NCBI GenBank assembly: GCA_900766635.1
Contig: CAAFWA010000133.1
Coordinates: 1 to 5,236 of the forward strand
Source: an uncultured Acinetobacter sp.
GTDB taxonomy: Bacteria > Pseudomonadota > Gammaproteobacteria > Pseudomonadales > Moraxellaceae
Direction of reading: 5' to 3'
Length of the DNA: 5,236 nt
A program made the position numbers and the translations under genes. Below are positions 1 to 5,236 of the stretch, piece by piece. Positions within the stretch are counted from its first letter, which is position 1. The number at the start of each line of letters is the position of its first letter. The notes beneath the pieces are model-generated. The model was not told where the DNA came from and did no database searches. It saw nothing but the letters and a program-made list of their open reading frames with translations.

Positions 1-1278
1 CTCAAGTTCTTGAGTGTGTACTTTGGTAAGCACAATCTCATCCTCTTGGGCTTTATTACGACGATTTTTACTACGCTGACGATTATATTGACCAATCACA
101 CGTTCTTTTTGGTCGACACTCATCACTTGATAAGCATCCCACCATTCGCCCATGCCTTGAGTGGTTGGATCGCCTGATTTTTCACGCAAGAATAAAAAGT
201 CAAATCCGGCACGGAAACGTGCATGACCCGACAATGCTTCGATTTGTTGCGGTTTTGGATTGAGCAAACGAGTTTGCATCTCCCACACTTCACGAATAAA
301 GGTTTCTGCAAAACGAGGAATCACCGTACGTGTACTTTGACGTTTGAGTACATCTAAACCTGCTTGTGCGCGTGCTTCTGCTGCAACTACACCTTTATGC
401 TGATAAAAATGATAGCGCTCTAAGAACTGCTCCCATAACAATACTGCATAAAAGAACGCAGGATTAATAGTCTTGCCAATTGAAATACGTTGATCGGTAT
501 TTTTGGCAGCACGTTCAATAAATGGCGTAATTTTTGGTGAAATATCAGCAAAGAGCTGTTGCCAAATTCCAAACTCAATCAGCATTGGCATCACACGATT
601 CAGATGCCCCATGGTAAAGAGTTTTTGTGATTCATCATATAAACGATGCGGTGAAACATCACGCAATAAATGGGTCAACTCAGGAGTAAAGACCTCTAAA
701 ATTTCAGGGGCAATACTAAAATTGAGCTTGGCCGCAAAGCGTAAAGTACGCAGCATACGCACAGGGTCTTCTTCAAAACGAGTTTTTGGATCACCTAATA
801 AACGTAAAGTTTTATGTTTAATATCATCGGCTGCATTGCAAAAATCAAGCACAATGCCTTTACGTGGTTGGTAATACATGGCGTTAATTGAAAAGTCACG
901 GCGAGCAAAGTCTTGCTCAATCGTTCCCCAATTATTATCACGTAAAATCATGCCTTGGGCTGATGTCACGGCTTTTTTCGGTGGAGCACGAAAGGTGGCC
1001 ACTTCTACTAATTCTCGTCCCGAATAGACATGAGCCAATTCAAAACGACGGCCGATAATTCGGCAACGACGACCAAACACTTCCTTGATTTGGCTTGGCG
1101 TTGCATTCGTGACAGCGTCGAAATCCTTTGGATTAAGACCAAGCATTAAGTCACGAACACCACCGCCCACAATATAAGCTTCATAACCTGCTTTGGTTAA
1201 AGCATCGATGACATCTAAAATATAAGAAGGTAATTGTGCGGTAGATAAACCGCATTTTGACGCGCGCAAGGTTTGCAA
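1..1278 (-). CDS. pcnB: Poly(A) polymerase I PcnB, 3' end outside window
   Basis: PcnB adds 3' poly(A) tails to RNA in the cytoplasm, which promotes exonucleolytic decay. The frame is open for 426 codons and has no stop before the window edge, so the C-terminus is missing; the E. coli protein is about 465 residues. The class II nucleotidyltransferase head is clear: GGGVRDLML at residues 38-46, then the metal-binding D52-F-D54, and RRDFSINAMYY at 126-136. RIIGRRFELAHV (about residues 72-83) matches the signature that separates bacterial poly(A) polymerases from CCA-adding enzymes. EEDPVRMLR at 169-177 is also typical. The end seen here is rich in Arg, Lys and Asn, as in the basic RNA-binding tail of the family. 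There is no in-frame ATG between the upstream stop (TAG, about 1324-1326) and the conserved region. I chose the TTG at 1276-1278 because AGGAGA lies 9 bases before it. A second TTG at 1267-1269 is further from this site. The identity is firm; the exact start is inferred. Confidence 0.95.
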   Translation of the reverse strand, partial: MQTLRASKCGLSTAQLPSYILDVIDALTKAGYEAYIVGGGVRDLMLGLNPKDFDAVTNATPSQIKEVFGRRCRIIGRRFELAHVYSGRELVEVATFRAPPKKAVTSAQGMILRDNNWGTIEQDFARRDFSINAMYYQPRKGIVLDFCNAADDIKHKTLRLLGDPKTRFEEDPVRMLRTLRFAAKLNFSIAPEILEVFTPELTHLLRDVSPHRLYDESQKLFTMGHLNRVMPMLIEFGIWQQLFADISPKITPFIERAAKNTDQRISIGKTINPAFFYAVLLWEQFLERYHFYQHKGVVAAEARAQAGLDVLKRQSTRTVIPRFAETFIREVWEMQTRLLNPKPQQIEALSGHARFRAGFDFLFLREKSGDPTTQGMGEWWDAYQVMSVDQKERVIGQYNRQRSKNRRNKAQEDEIVLTKVHTQELE

Positions 1279-1288
1279 AAGACGCTGT

Positions 1289-1293
1289 CTCCT
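1289..1293 (-). promoter_or_regulatory. Ribosome binding site of pcnB (decides the TTG start)
   Basis: AGGAG on the minus strand ends 10 bases before the TTG at 1276-1278. It is the only good Shine-Dalgarno match in the leader and is the main reason for preferring that TTG. The in-frame ATT at 1306-1308 has no such site upstream. Confidence 0.6.
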
Positions 1294-1326
1294 ACGTCTG
1301 AACGTAATTGTATTAAGATGTCGCTA

Positions 1327-1355
1327 ATCATATCGCTTACACCATCAAAGGGCAA
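1327..1355 (-). promoter_or_regulatory. Sigma-70-type promoter for pcnB
   Basis: On the minus strand a -35 box TTGCCC (1350-1355, 4 of 6 matches to consensus) is followed after exactly 17 bases by a -10 box TATGAT (1327-1332, 5 of 6 matches). Transcription would start near 1320, leaving a leader of about 40 bases before the pcnB TTG. The promoter sits wholly in the 140-base gap between the ComEA-like gene and pcnB. This suggests pcnB can be expressed apart from mazG and comEA, although I see no terminator in the gap, so read-through is also likely. Confidence 0.55.
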
Positions 1356-1418
1356 TTTGATAATCCATCAGAAATTATCGAACCAAGCGCAAGATTGCGA
1401 GTTTTTTTACAAATTACC

Positions 1419-1805
1419 TCATAAAGCAAGGCGAGCGCGATTTTTCTCTAAGAGCTTGGGTCCAATTCCTTTGACATTTTCTAAATCCTCAATGCGTTTA
1501 AAGCCACCGTTTTGCTCTCGATAGTCAATAATGGCTTGGGCTTTTTTAGCGCCTACGCCTGAAAGTTGTTGTAACTCTACCAATGATGCACGATTTAAGT
1601 TAACTTTAGGGCCTGCGGCAGTGGTGGTCTGTGTTGTGGTTCTGCCTAAATAATAATTAGGATCTTGACGCGCTTTTTGCGCCGTTAAACGTGCATCAAT
1701 GGCTTGCTGCTCGGCTTGCCATTTGGCATAGTCATGGTCAAATTTGGGATTTGCCTGTGCGAGATTCATCATCACTAGACACAGGAGCATCAATAGGTGT
1801 GGCAT
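1419..1805 (-). CDS. comEA: ComEA-like helix-hairpin-helix DNA-binding protein
   Basis: This is a small exported protein of 128 residues. Residues 1-18 form a hydrophobic signal peptide ending in AQA, with likely cleavage before N19. A Gln/Ala-rich and Thr-rich linker follows (about 23-65), then a ComEA-type domain at 67-128. Two helix-hairpin-helix motifs are visible: LSGVGAKKAQAIIDYR (81-96) and VKGIGPKLLEKNR (111-123), with the typical NLNRAS lead-in at 69-74. In the family such proteins bind incoming double-stranded DNA in the periplasm during natural transformation. The start at 1803-1805 is chosen for its strong AGGAGG site and because the signal peptide begins there; the frame stays open upstream to a TTG at 1859 that lacks a ribosome site. 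The start lies 68 bases inside mazG in another frame, so the two are probably co-transcribed. The signal peptide has no Lys or Arg in its N-region, which is unusual. A role in competence is inferred; some HhH proteins of this size have other or unknown roles. Confidence 0.85.
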   Translation of the reverse strand: MPHLLMLLCLVMMNLAQANPKFDHDYAKWQAEQQAIDARLTAQKARQDPNYYLGRTTTQTTTAAGPKVNLNRASLVELQQLSGVGAKKAQAIIDYREQNGGFKRIEDLENVKGIGPKLLEKNRARLAL

Positions 1806-2571
1806 GCTGCCCCTCCTTGGCTGTTTTGGCTGCCTCCCATAACTGATCCATTTCTGCAAGGCTCATTTGTTCAACTGATTTGCCTTGCAGTGCCGCCTGC
1901 TGTTCAATATAGGCAAAACGACGACGGAACTTATGGATGGTGCCAAGTAATGCACTTTCACTTGATACCCCTAGTTTACGCCCAACATTAATCAGGGAGA
2001 ATAAACAGTCTCCAAACTCATCTTGAATTTCATCGGAATGTCCTGTTTGAATGGCCTGTTGTAACTCTGCAAGTTCTTCTTCTAATTTTTCGTAAGCATC
2101 TTGAGCATTAGCAAAATCAAAACCAATTTTGGCAGCATTTTTTTGAATGGCTTCGGCTTGTTGTACACTTGGTCCTGCCTTAATCACATCTAAACGTGCT
2201 TGAGGTTTGCCTTGTTTTTCTTTGGCTTTAATCTCTTGCCATAAACTTGCTACTTGTTCAGGACTGAGCTGCTCAAATTTTTCCGCTTCAAACACATGTG
2301 GATGACGACGAATCAGCTTTTGGGTAATCGCTTCTACTACATCATCAAAATCAAATGCCCCTTGTTCGCTATACATTTGTGCTTGAAAGACTACTTGAAG
2401 CAATAAATCGCCCAATTCATCGCGAATGTCATCGGTACAGCCGCCTTGCACCGCTTGTTCGACTTCATAAGCTTCCTCAATGGCATAGCGGGTTAAGCTT
2501 TGTGGCGTTTGCTCACGATCCCAAGGGCATTTTTGGCGTAATTCACGCATAATCTCGAGTAACTGTTGCAT
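1738..2571 (-). CDS. mazG: Nucleoside triphosphate pyrophosphohydrolase MazG
   Basis: MazG hydrolyses nucleoside triphosphates to monophosphates and pyrophosphate in the cytoplasm. In E. coli it lowers aberrant NTPs and is linked to control of (p)ppGpp-dependent starvation responses through MazEF. The protein has 277 residues and two MazG domains. The first has CPWDREQT (15-22), the metal-binding EExxE at 32-36 and ExxD at 52-55, and RRHPHVF at 88-94. The second has EEELAE (164-169) and E185-x-x-D188. Both acidic sets are intact, so both domains could bind magnesium. The conserved part ends near LWEAAK (244-249). The last 25 or so residues are an acidic, Ser/Asp-rich tail with no family match that I recognise, and it overlaps the signal peptide of the ComEA-like gene. 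The ATG has only a weak ribosome site (AAGG, 11 bases upstream). The gene begins just after the der terminator, and I find no convincing promoter in the 39 bases between the terminator stem and the ATG. Confidence 0.96.
   Translation of the reverse strand: MQQLLEIMRELRQKCPWDREQTPQSLTRYAIEEAYEVEQAVQGGCTDDIRDELGDLLLQVVFQAQMYSEQGAFDFDDVVEAITQKLIRRHPHVFEAEKFEQLSPEQVASLWQEIKAKEKQGKPQARLDVIKAGPSVQQAEAIQKNAAKIGFDFANAQDAYEKLEEELAELQQAIQTGHSDEIQDEFGDCLFSLINVGRKLGVSSESALLGTIHKFRRRFAYIEQQAALQGKSVEQMSLAEMDQLWEAAKTAKEGQHATPIDAPVSSDDESRTGKSQI
1810..1817 (-). promoter_or_regulatory. Ribosome binding site of the ComEA-like gene
   Basis: AGGAGGGG on the minus strand lies 4 bases (6 from the AGGAGG core) before the ATG at 1803-1805. 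It is a near-perfect Shine-Dalgarno sequence embedded in the mazG coding region, where it reads as Lys-Glu-Gly. It settles the start over the in-frame TTG at 1859. Confidence 0.7.
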
Positions 2572-2609
2572 CTTTAATTTTGCCTTTTCATCATTGCCAA
2601 GCAGTATAA

Positions 2610-2638
2610 AAGTAAAAAAGCCTGCAAGTGCAGGCTTT
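2610..2638 (-). terminator. Rho-independent terminator after der
   Basis: On the minus strand, a 9-base-pair stem AAAGCCTGC / GCAGGCTTT (2617-2625 with 2630-2638) closes a 4-base loop and runs into a T tract (TTTTTTACTTTT). The stop of der is 20 bases upstream. The T tract is only on the minus side, so it ends der transcription and isolates der from mazG. Confidence 0.9.
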
Positions 2639-2658
2639 GGTTAAAATTTAAATTCGGC

Positions 2659-4071
2659 TTAACCGCGTTTAAATTTCTTTTCAGCTTTCTTGAATTTTTG
2701 CACATAACGACGTTTACGCGCTGCTGCACGCTCATCGACTTGTGACTTACGCCCCTCAAATGGGTTTTCTGAGGTTTTAAACTCAATTTTCACAGGCGTA
2801 CCCTCAAGTTTATACACTTTACGGAATACGTTTTCTAAGTAACGGCGGTAATCCGCAGGGGTTTTATCCACCTTGTTACCATGAATCACAATGGTTGGTG
2901 GATTTTGACCGCCAATATGCGCATAACGCATTTTGATACGACGACCTTGCACCATACCCGGTTGATGGGCTTCTGTCGCATCTTGCAAAATTTGCGTGAT
3001 TTTCGCTGGTGATACTTTTAAGCGTGATGAATCGTAAGCACGGTGAATCGAAGGATAAAGATCACCTACACCTGTACCATGTAACGCAGAAATTAAATGC
3101 ACTCTTGCCCATGGAATAAAGTCAAAGCGACGTTCGATGTCGAGTTTACATTGCTTACGGTCATACTCGCTCATGTTGTCCCATTTGTTGACCGCAATCA
3201 CCATGGCACGACCTGCTTCTAGCGCATAGCCAATTAAGTGTAAGTCTTGCTCAACAATACCCTCACGAGCGTCTACAACGACTACAATTACGTTGGCATC
3301 TTTCATGGCTTGTAGGGTTTTCACAATTGAGAACTTCTCAATCATTTCATCTACTTTACCTTTACGACGCACACCTGCGGTATCGATTAAGGTGTATTTA
3401 CGACCATCACGTTCAAACGGGATATACACTGAGTCACGTGTTGTTCCCGGTTGGTCAAATGCAACGACACGCTCTTCGCCCAATAAACGGTTCACGAGTG
3501 TTGATTTACCGACGTTTGGACGACCAATAATCGCTAAACGTAAACCTGTGTCTTTGTCATGTTCATCTGGATTTTCATCTTCAGGCACGTCTTGCAACAC
3601 TTCTTCAAGCATTTGTTGCACACCACGACCATGACTTGCCGCCACTTGCATTGGCTCGCCCATACCGAGTTTATAAAACTCAACCAAGGCAGCTTCAGCA
3701 TGGACACCATCGACTTTGTTGGCCACAAGGAAGACTTTTTTACCTAACGTACGTAAATCACGAGCAATCTGTTCATCAGAAGCTAAAAGACCTGCACGGG
3801 CATCCACCACAAAGATGATCATATCGGCTTCATGGATCGCAGTTTTTGACTGCTCTGCCATATAGTTGTCGATACCACCTTCAGATTCGCCAATACCACC
3901 AGTATCAACCACAATGAAGGATTTATTTTGGTAGGTCGCATCACCATATTTACGGTCACGAGTCAGACCAGCAAAGTCTGCCACCAGTGCGTCACGGCTC
4001 TTAGTAATTTGGTTGAACAGCGTTGATTTTCCGACGTTCGGACGACCAATGAGCGCAATTACGGGTTTCAT
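2659..4071 (-). CDS. der: Ribosome-assembly GTPase Der (EngA)
   Basis: Der is an essential double GTPase that binds the 50S ribosomal subunit and is needed for its maturation. The protein has 470 residues, close to the length usual in gamma-proteobacteria. The first G domain has GRPNVGKS (9-16), T37 in switch I, DTGG (56-59) and NKVD (118-121). The second has GRPNVGKS (183-190), the PGTTRD switch I (208-213), DTAG (230-233), NKWD (295-298) and an SALHGTG G5 loop. An acidic linker rich in Glu and Asp (about 164-174) joins the two domains. The C-terminal third is the KH-like RNA-contact domain, and the protein ends in a strongly basic tail (from about residue 440). The ATG at 4069-4071 has AAGG seven bases upstream. 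It lies 163 bases after bamB, as in many proteobacteria where bamB and der are neighbours, but here a terminator separates them. All catalytic motifs are intact, so it should be functional. Confidence 0.98.
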   Translation of the reverse strand: MKPVIALIGRPNVGKSTLFNQITKSRDALVADFAGLTRDRKYGDATYQNKSFIVVDTGGIGESEGGIDNYMAEQSKTAIHEADMIIFVVDARAGLLASDEQIARDLRTLGKKVFLVANKVDGVHAEAALVEFYKLGMGEPMQVAASHGRGVQQMLEEVLQDVPEDENPDEHDKDTGLRLAIIGRPNVGKSTLVNRLLGEERVVAFDQPGTTRDSVYIPFERDGRKYTLIDTAGVRRKGKVDEMIEKFSIVKTLQAMKDANVIVVVVDAREGIVEQDLHLIGYALEAGRAMVIAVNKWDNMSEYDRKQCKLDIERRFDFIPWARVHLISALHGTGVGDLYPSIHRAYDSSRLKVSPAKITQILQDATEAHQPGMVQGRRIKMRYAHIGGQNPPTIVIHGNKVDKTPADYRRYLENVFRKVYKLEGTPVKIEFKTSENPFEGRKSQVDERAAARKRRYVQKFKKAEKKFKRG

Positions 4072-4117
4072 AGATTAACCTTATAGTTAAAGATCGGCCA
4101 TTACGAGTGGCCTGAAC

Positions 4118-4148
4118 ATCAGAAACAATGGGAAGAAAAAGGAGTCAA
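4118..4148 (-). promoter_or_regulatory. Possible weak promoter for der
   Basis: On the minus strand TTGACT (4143-4148, 5 of 6 matches to the -35 consensus) is followed after 19 bases by TCTGAT (4118-4123, 4 of 6 to the -10). The spacing is longer than ideal. A promoter is expected somewhere here because the bamB terminator lies just upstream, but this exact placement is uncertain. Confidence 0.3.
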
Positions 4149-4153
4149 AGACT

Positions 4154-4191
4154 AAATAAAACACGGGGGCGTGCTGTGCATGTCCCCGTGT
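4154..4191 (-). terminator. Rho-independent terminator after bamB
   Basis: On the minus strand an 8-base-pair stem ACACGGGG / CCCCGTGT (4161-4168 with 4184-4191) encloses a 15-base loop that can add a few inner pairs (TGC/GCA). It is followed by TTTTATTTAG. The bamB stop is about 45 bases upstream. The T-rich side is on the minus strand only. Confidence 0.8.
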
Positions 4192-4234
4192 ATAAAATAC
4201 GATTAAGCTTAGTTTACCACAAATGGGTAAAAAA

Positions 4235-5185
4235 TTAACGATTCTGCCAAATGCTATATGTACCCTTTTGCGTTGATACATAAAGTTGCTGATCGATGCT
4301 ACGTAATGAGCGTACTTCACCTGATGTTTTAGCACGTCCAACTAAATCACCTGTATTTGGATCAACAAGATGTAACACACCCTCGAGATCACCCACCACC
4401 AACTGATTATTTAACATGACAGGATTGCTTAAACGACGATTGAGCAATTGTTCATTTTGCCAAATTTGCTGACCTGTGGTGATGTTATAAGCCGTTAATT
4501 GACCAGTACTTTTAGCCACAAAAACTTTGTTATCAAAAATCACTGGACTGCGTAAACTTGATGCATCTTGGCTCCAAATCACCTGCTGTGAAACTAAATC
4601 AAGTGCTGTGATTTGACCTTGATAACTGGTGCTAATGAGGTAACGCCCTGCTACCACAGGTTCACTATCAATATCATTTAAGCGCTGAATATCTGAACGT
4701 CCATCGTTAATCGACACACGGCGCTGTAATTGTGGGATACCTGTTAATGTATCAATCACATAAATATAGCTATTGGCCCAAGATACTAAAACGGTACGTG
4801 GGTCAACTGCAACAGGCGCTGCTGTACCACGCATACTAAAGTCCACTTTTGGCAAGTTATAGGTCCAAACTTGCTGACCTGTCGCCACATCATGTGCAAA
4901 CACTGTACCATCATTGGCCAACGTAATCACACGGCCTGATTGAATGAGTGAAGGTGCAAGTACAGCACTGCTTAATTGGCTTTGCCACTTACGCTCACCT
5001 GTGGCTTGATCTAGAGCAAAGAGTTGTCCTTTTTTATTGGCAACAATAACAACCCCTTCACCTGCTACAGCACCTGCACTAATACCCAATTTAGAGATTT
5101 TAGTTTGCCAAAGACGCTGTTTGCCTTGATACGCAGTGACTTCACCTTTAGGATCGGCTGTAAAAACTTTGCCAGCAATAGACAT
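4235..5185 (-). CDS. bamB: Outer-membrane assembly protein BamB, N-terminus missing
   Basis: BamB is a periplasm-facing lipoprotein of the BAM complex that helps BamA insert beta-barrel proteins into the outer membrane. About 314 residues of the eight-bladed beta-propeller are present. Repeated blade patterns are seen, each a G-x-hydrophobic strand, then a G followed by a 'hydrophobic-A-x-D' strand, then a 'TG-x-x-x-W' turn: for example GQLFALDQATGERKW, GTVFAHDVATGQQVW, GQLTAYNITTGQQIW and GVLHLVDPNTGDLVG. The protein ends in YSIWQNR. Full-length BamB has about 380-390 residues, so roughly 65-75 residues are missing, including the signal peptide, the lipobox cysteine and the first blade strands. 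The ATG at 5183-5185 is simply the first ATG in frame, not a real start. The frame continues upstream through a TTG at 5198-5200 to an in-frame TGA at 5213-5215, in DNA that appears foreign to bamB. True BamB sequence is secure from about 5176 downward. The break is probably an assembly or cloning artefact rather than a natural pseudogene, but the sequence alone cannot decide. Confidence 0.9.
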   Translation of the reverse strand: MSIAGKVFTADPKGEVTAYQGKQRLWQTKISKLGISAGAVAGEGVVIVANKKGQLFALDQATGERKWQSQLSSAVLAPSLIQSGRVITLANDGTVFAHDVATGQQVWTYNLPKVDFSMRGTAAPVAVDPRTVLVSWANSYIYVIDTLTGIPQLQRRVSINDGRSDIQRLNDIDSEPVVAGRYLISTSYQGQITALDLVSQQVIWSQDASSLRSPVIFDNKVFVAKSTGQLTAYNITTGQQIWQNEQLLNRRLSNPVMLNNQLVVGDLEGVLHLVDPNTGDLVGRAKTSGEVRSLRSIDQQLYVSTQKGTYSIWQNR

Positions 5186-5236
5186 GCTTGCCGGCTTCAA
5201 GCGCCGCCTTGCTCACGGCGTAATGCTCGTAGGGCC
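5175..5236 (-). other. Fragment of a Gfo/Idh/MocA-type oxidoreductase gene fused to bamB
   Basis: On the minus strand, in a frame different from bamB, positions 5234 down to 5175 read PYEHYAVSKAALEAGKHVYC. This matches the conserved 'H-x(6)-AALEAGKHVYCE(K/W)P' block at the end of the Rossmann domain in NAD(P)-dependent sugar and inositol oxidoreductases. After the Cys the match stops at once (WQSFYSRS, then TAA at 5148-5150), where the expected Glu-Lys/Trp-Pro does not follow. The stretch is about 64% GC over its last 55 bases with GCC, GGC, GTG and GCG codons, unlike the more AT-rich codon use of the rest of the window. It is too short to name the enzyme. The family call rests on one block of 20 residues, seen by eye. 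Confidence 0.6.

Noticed and set aside
503..874. A 123-codon open frame on the plus strand.
   Set aside because: It lies fully antisense to the well-conserved pcnB coding region, has no ribosome site or recognisable domain, and its composition reflects the reverse complement of pcnB codons.
1392..1418. CGCA/TGCG hairpin after the comEA stop as a terminator.
   Set aside because: The stem is only four base pairs and no T tract follows on the minus strand, so read-through to pcnB is more likely.
1273..1524. An 83-codon open frame on the plus strand across the comEA-pcnB gap.
   Set aside because: It covers the pcnB promoter and the end of comEA in antisense, shows no domain, and lacks a convincing ribosome site.
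2572..2616. TATACT (2603-2608, minus strand) as a -10 box for mazG.
   Set aside because: No acceptable -35 is found 16-18 bases upstream (that place is the terminator stem), and there is no extended -10 TG. It may still be used, but the sequence does not support it well.
2659..4071. Several short open frames on both strands within der.
   Set aside because: They are out-of-frame shadows of a fully intact, highly conserved Der sequence.
5198..5200. TTG at 5200 as the start of a 321-codon bamB.
   Set aside because: A real BamB needs a signal peptide and lipobox and about 65-75 further residues. The TTG lies in the GC-rich oxidoreductase-like segment and has no ribosome site.
1..5236. CRISPR arrays, tRNA or rRNA genes, insertion sequences, phage or defence genes.
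   Set aside because: No direct repeat arrays, cloverleaf sequences, transposase motifs or terminal inverted repeats were seen on either strand; the coding regions are accounted for by housekeeping genes and the short fragment at the right end.

Overview
The window looks like a core chromosomal segment of a gamma-proteobacterium of the Moraxellaceae, most likely Acinetobacter or a close relative. I base this on the gene set and order (bamB, der, mazG, a ComEA-like gene, pcnB), the moderate GC content, and how the proteins read. No database search was possible, so the genus is an inference. Every gene lies on the minus strand, so transcription runs from high to low coordinates.

In reading order: (1) about 5175-5236 is a short GC-rich stretch that, in its own frame, encodes a piece of a Gfo/Idh/MocA-type sugar oxidoreductase and does not belong to the gene beside it. 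(2) 4235 to about 5179 is the outer-membrane assembly protein BamB without its N-terminus (no signal peptide or lipobox). It ends at a good rho-independent terminator. (3) 2659-4071 is the complete double GTPase Der (EngA), with its own terminator behind it. (4) 1738-2571 is a complete two-domain MazG nucleotide pyrophosphohydrolase. (5) 1419-1805 is a small exported helix-hairpin-helix protein of the ComEA type, whose signal peptide is encoded out of frame inside the 3' end of mazG. (6) 1-1278 is poly(A) polymerase PcnB, which starts at a non-ATG codon behind a recognisable sigma-70 promoter and runs off the window.

Functionally these are housekeeping genes: envelope biogenesis (BamB), ribosome assembly (Der), nucleotide-pool sanitation (MazG), DNA uptake (ComEA-like) and RNA 3'-end turnover (PcnB). 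The two terminators split the region into three transcription blocks: bamB, der, and mazG-comEA-pcnB, the last with an extra internal promoter before pcnB. The longest stretch without a gene is 163 bases (4072-4234).

I see no new defence, mobile or metabolic system. The points most worth checking are the foreign-looking 5' end fused to bamB (probably an assembly or cloning chimera), the non-ATG start of pcnB, and the 68-base out-of-frame overlap of mazG with comEA.
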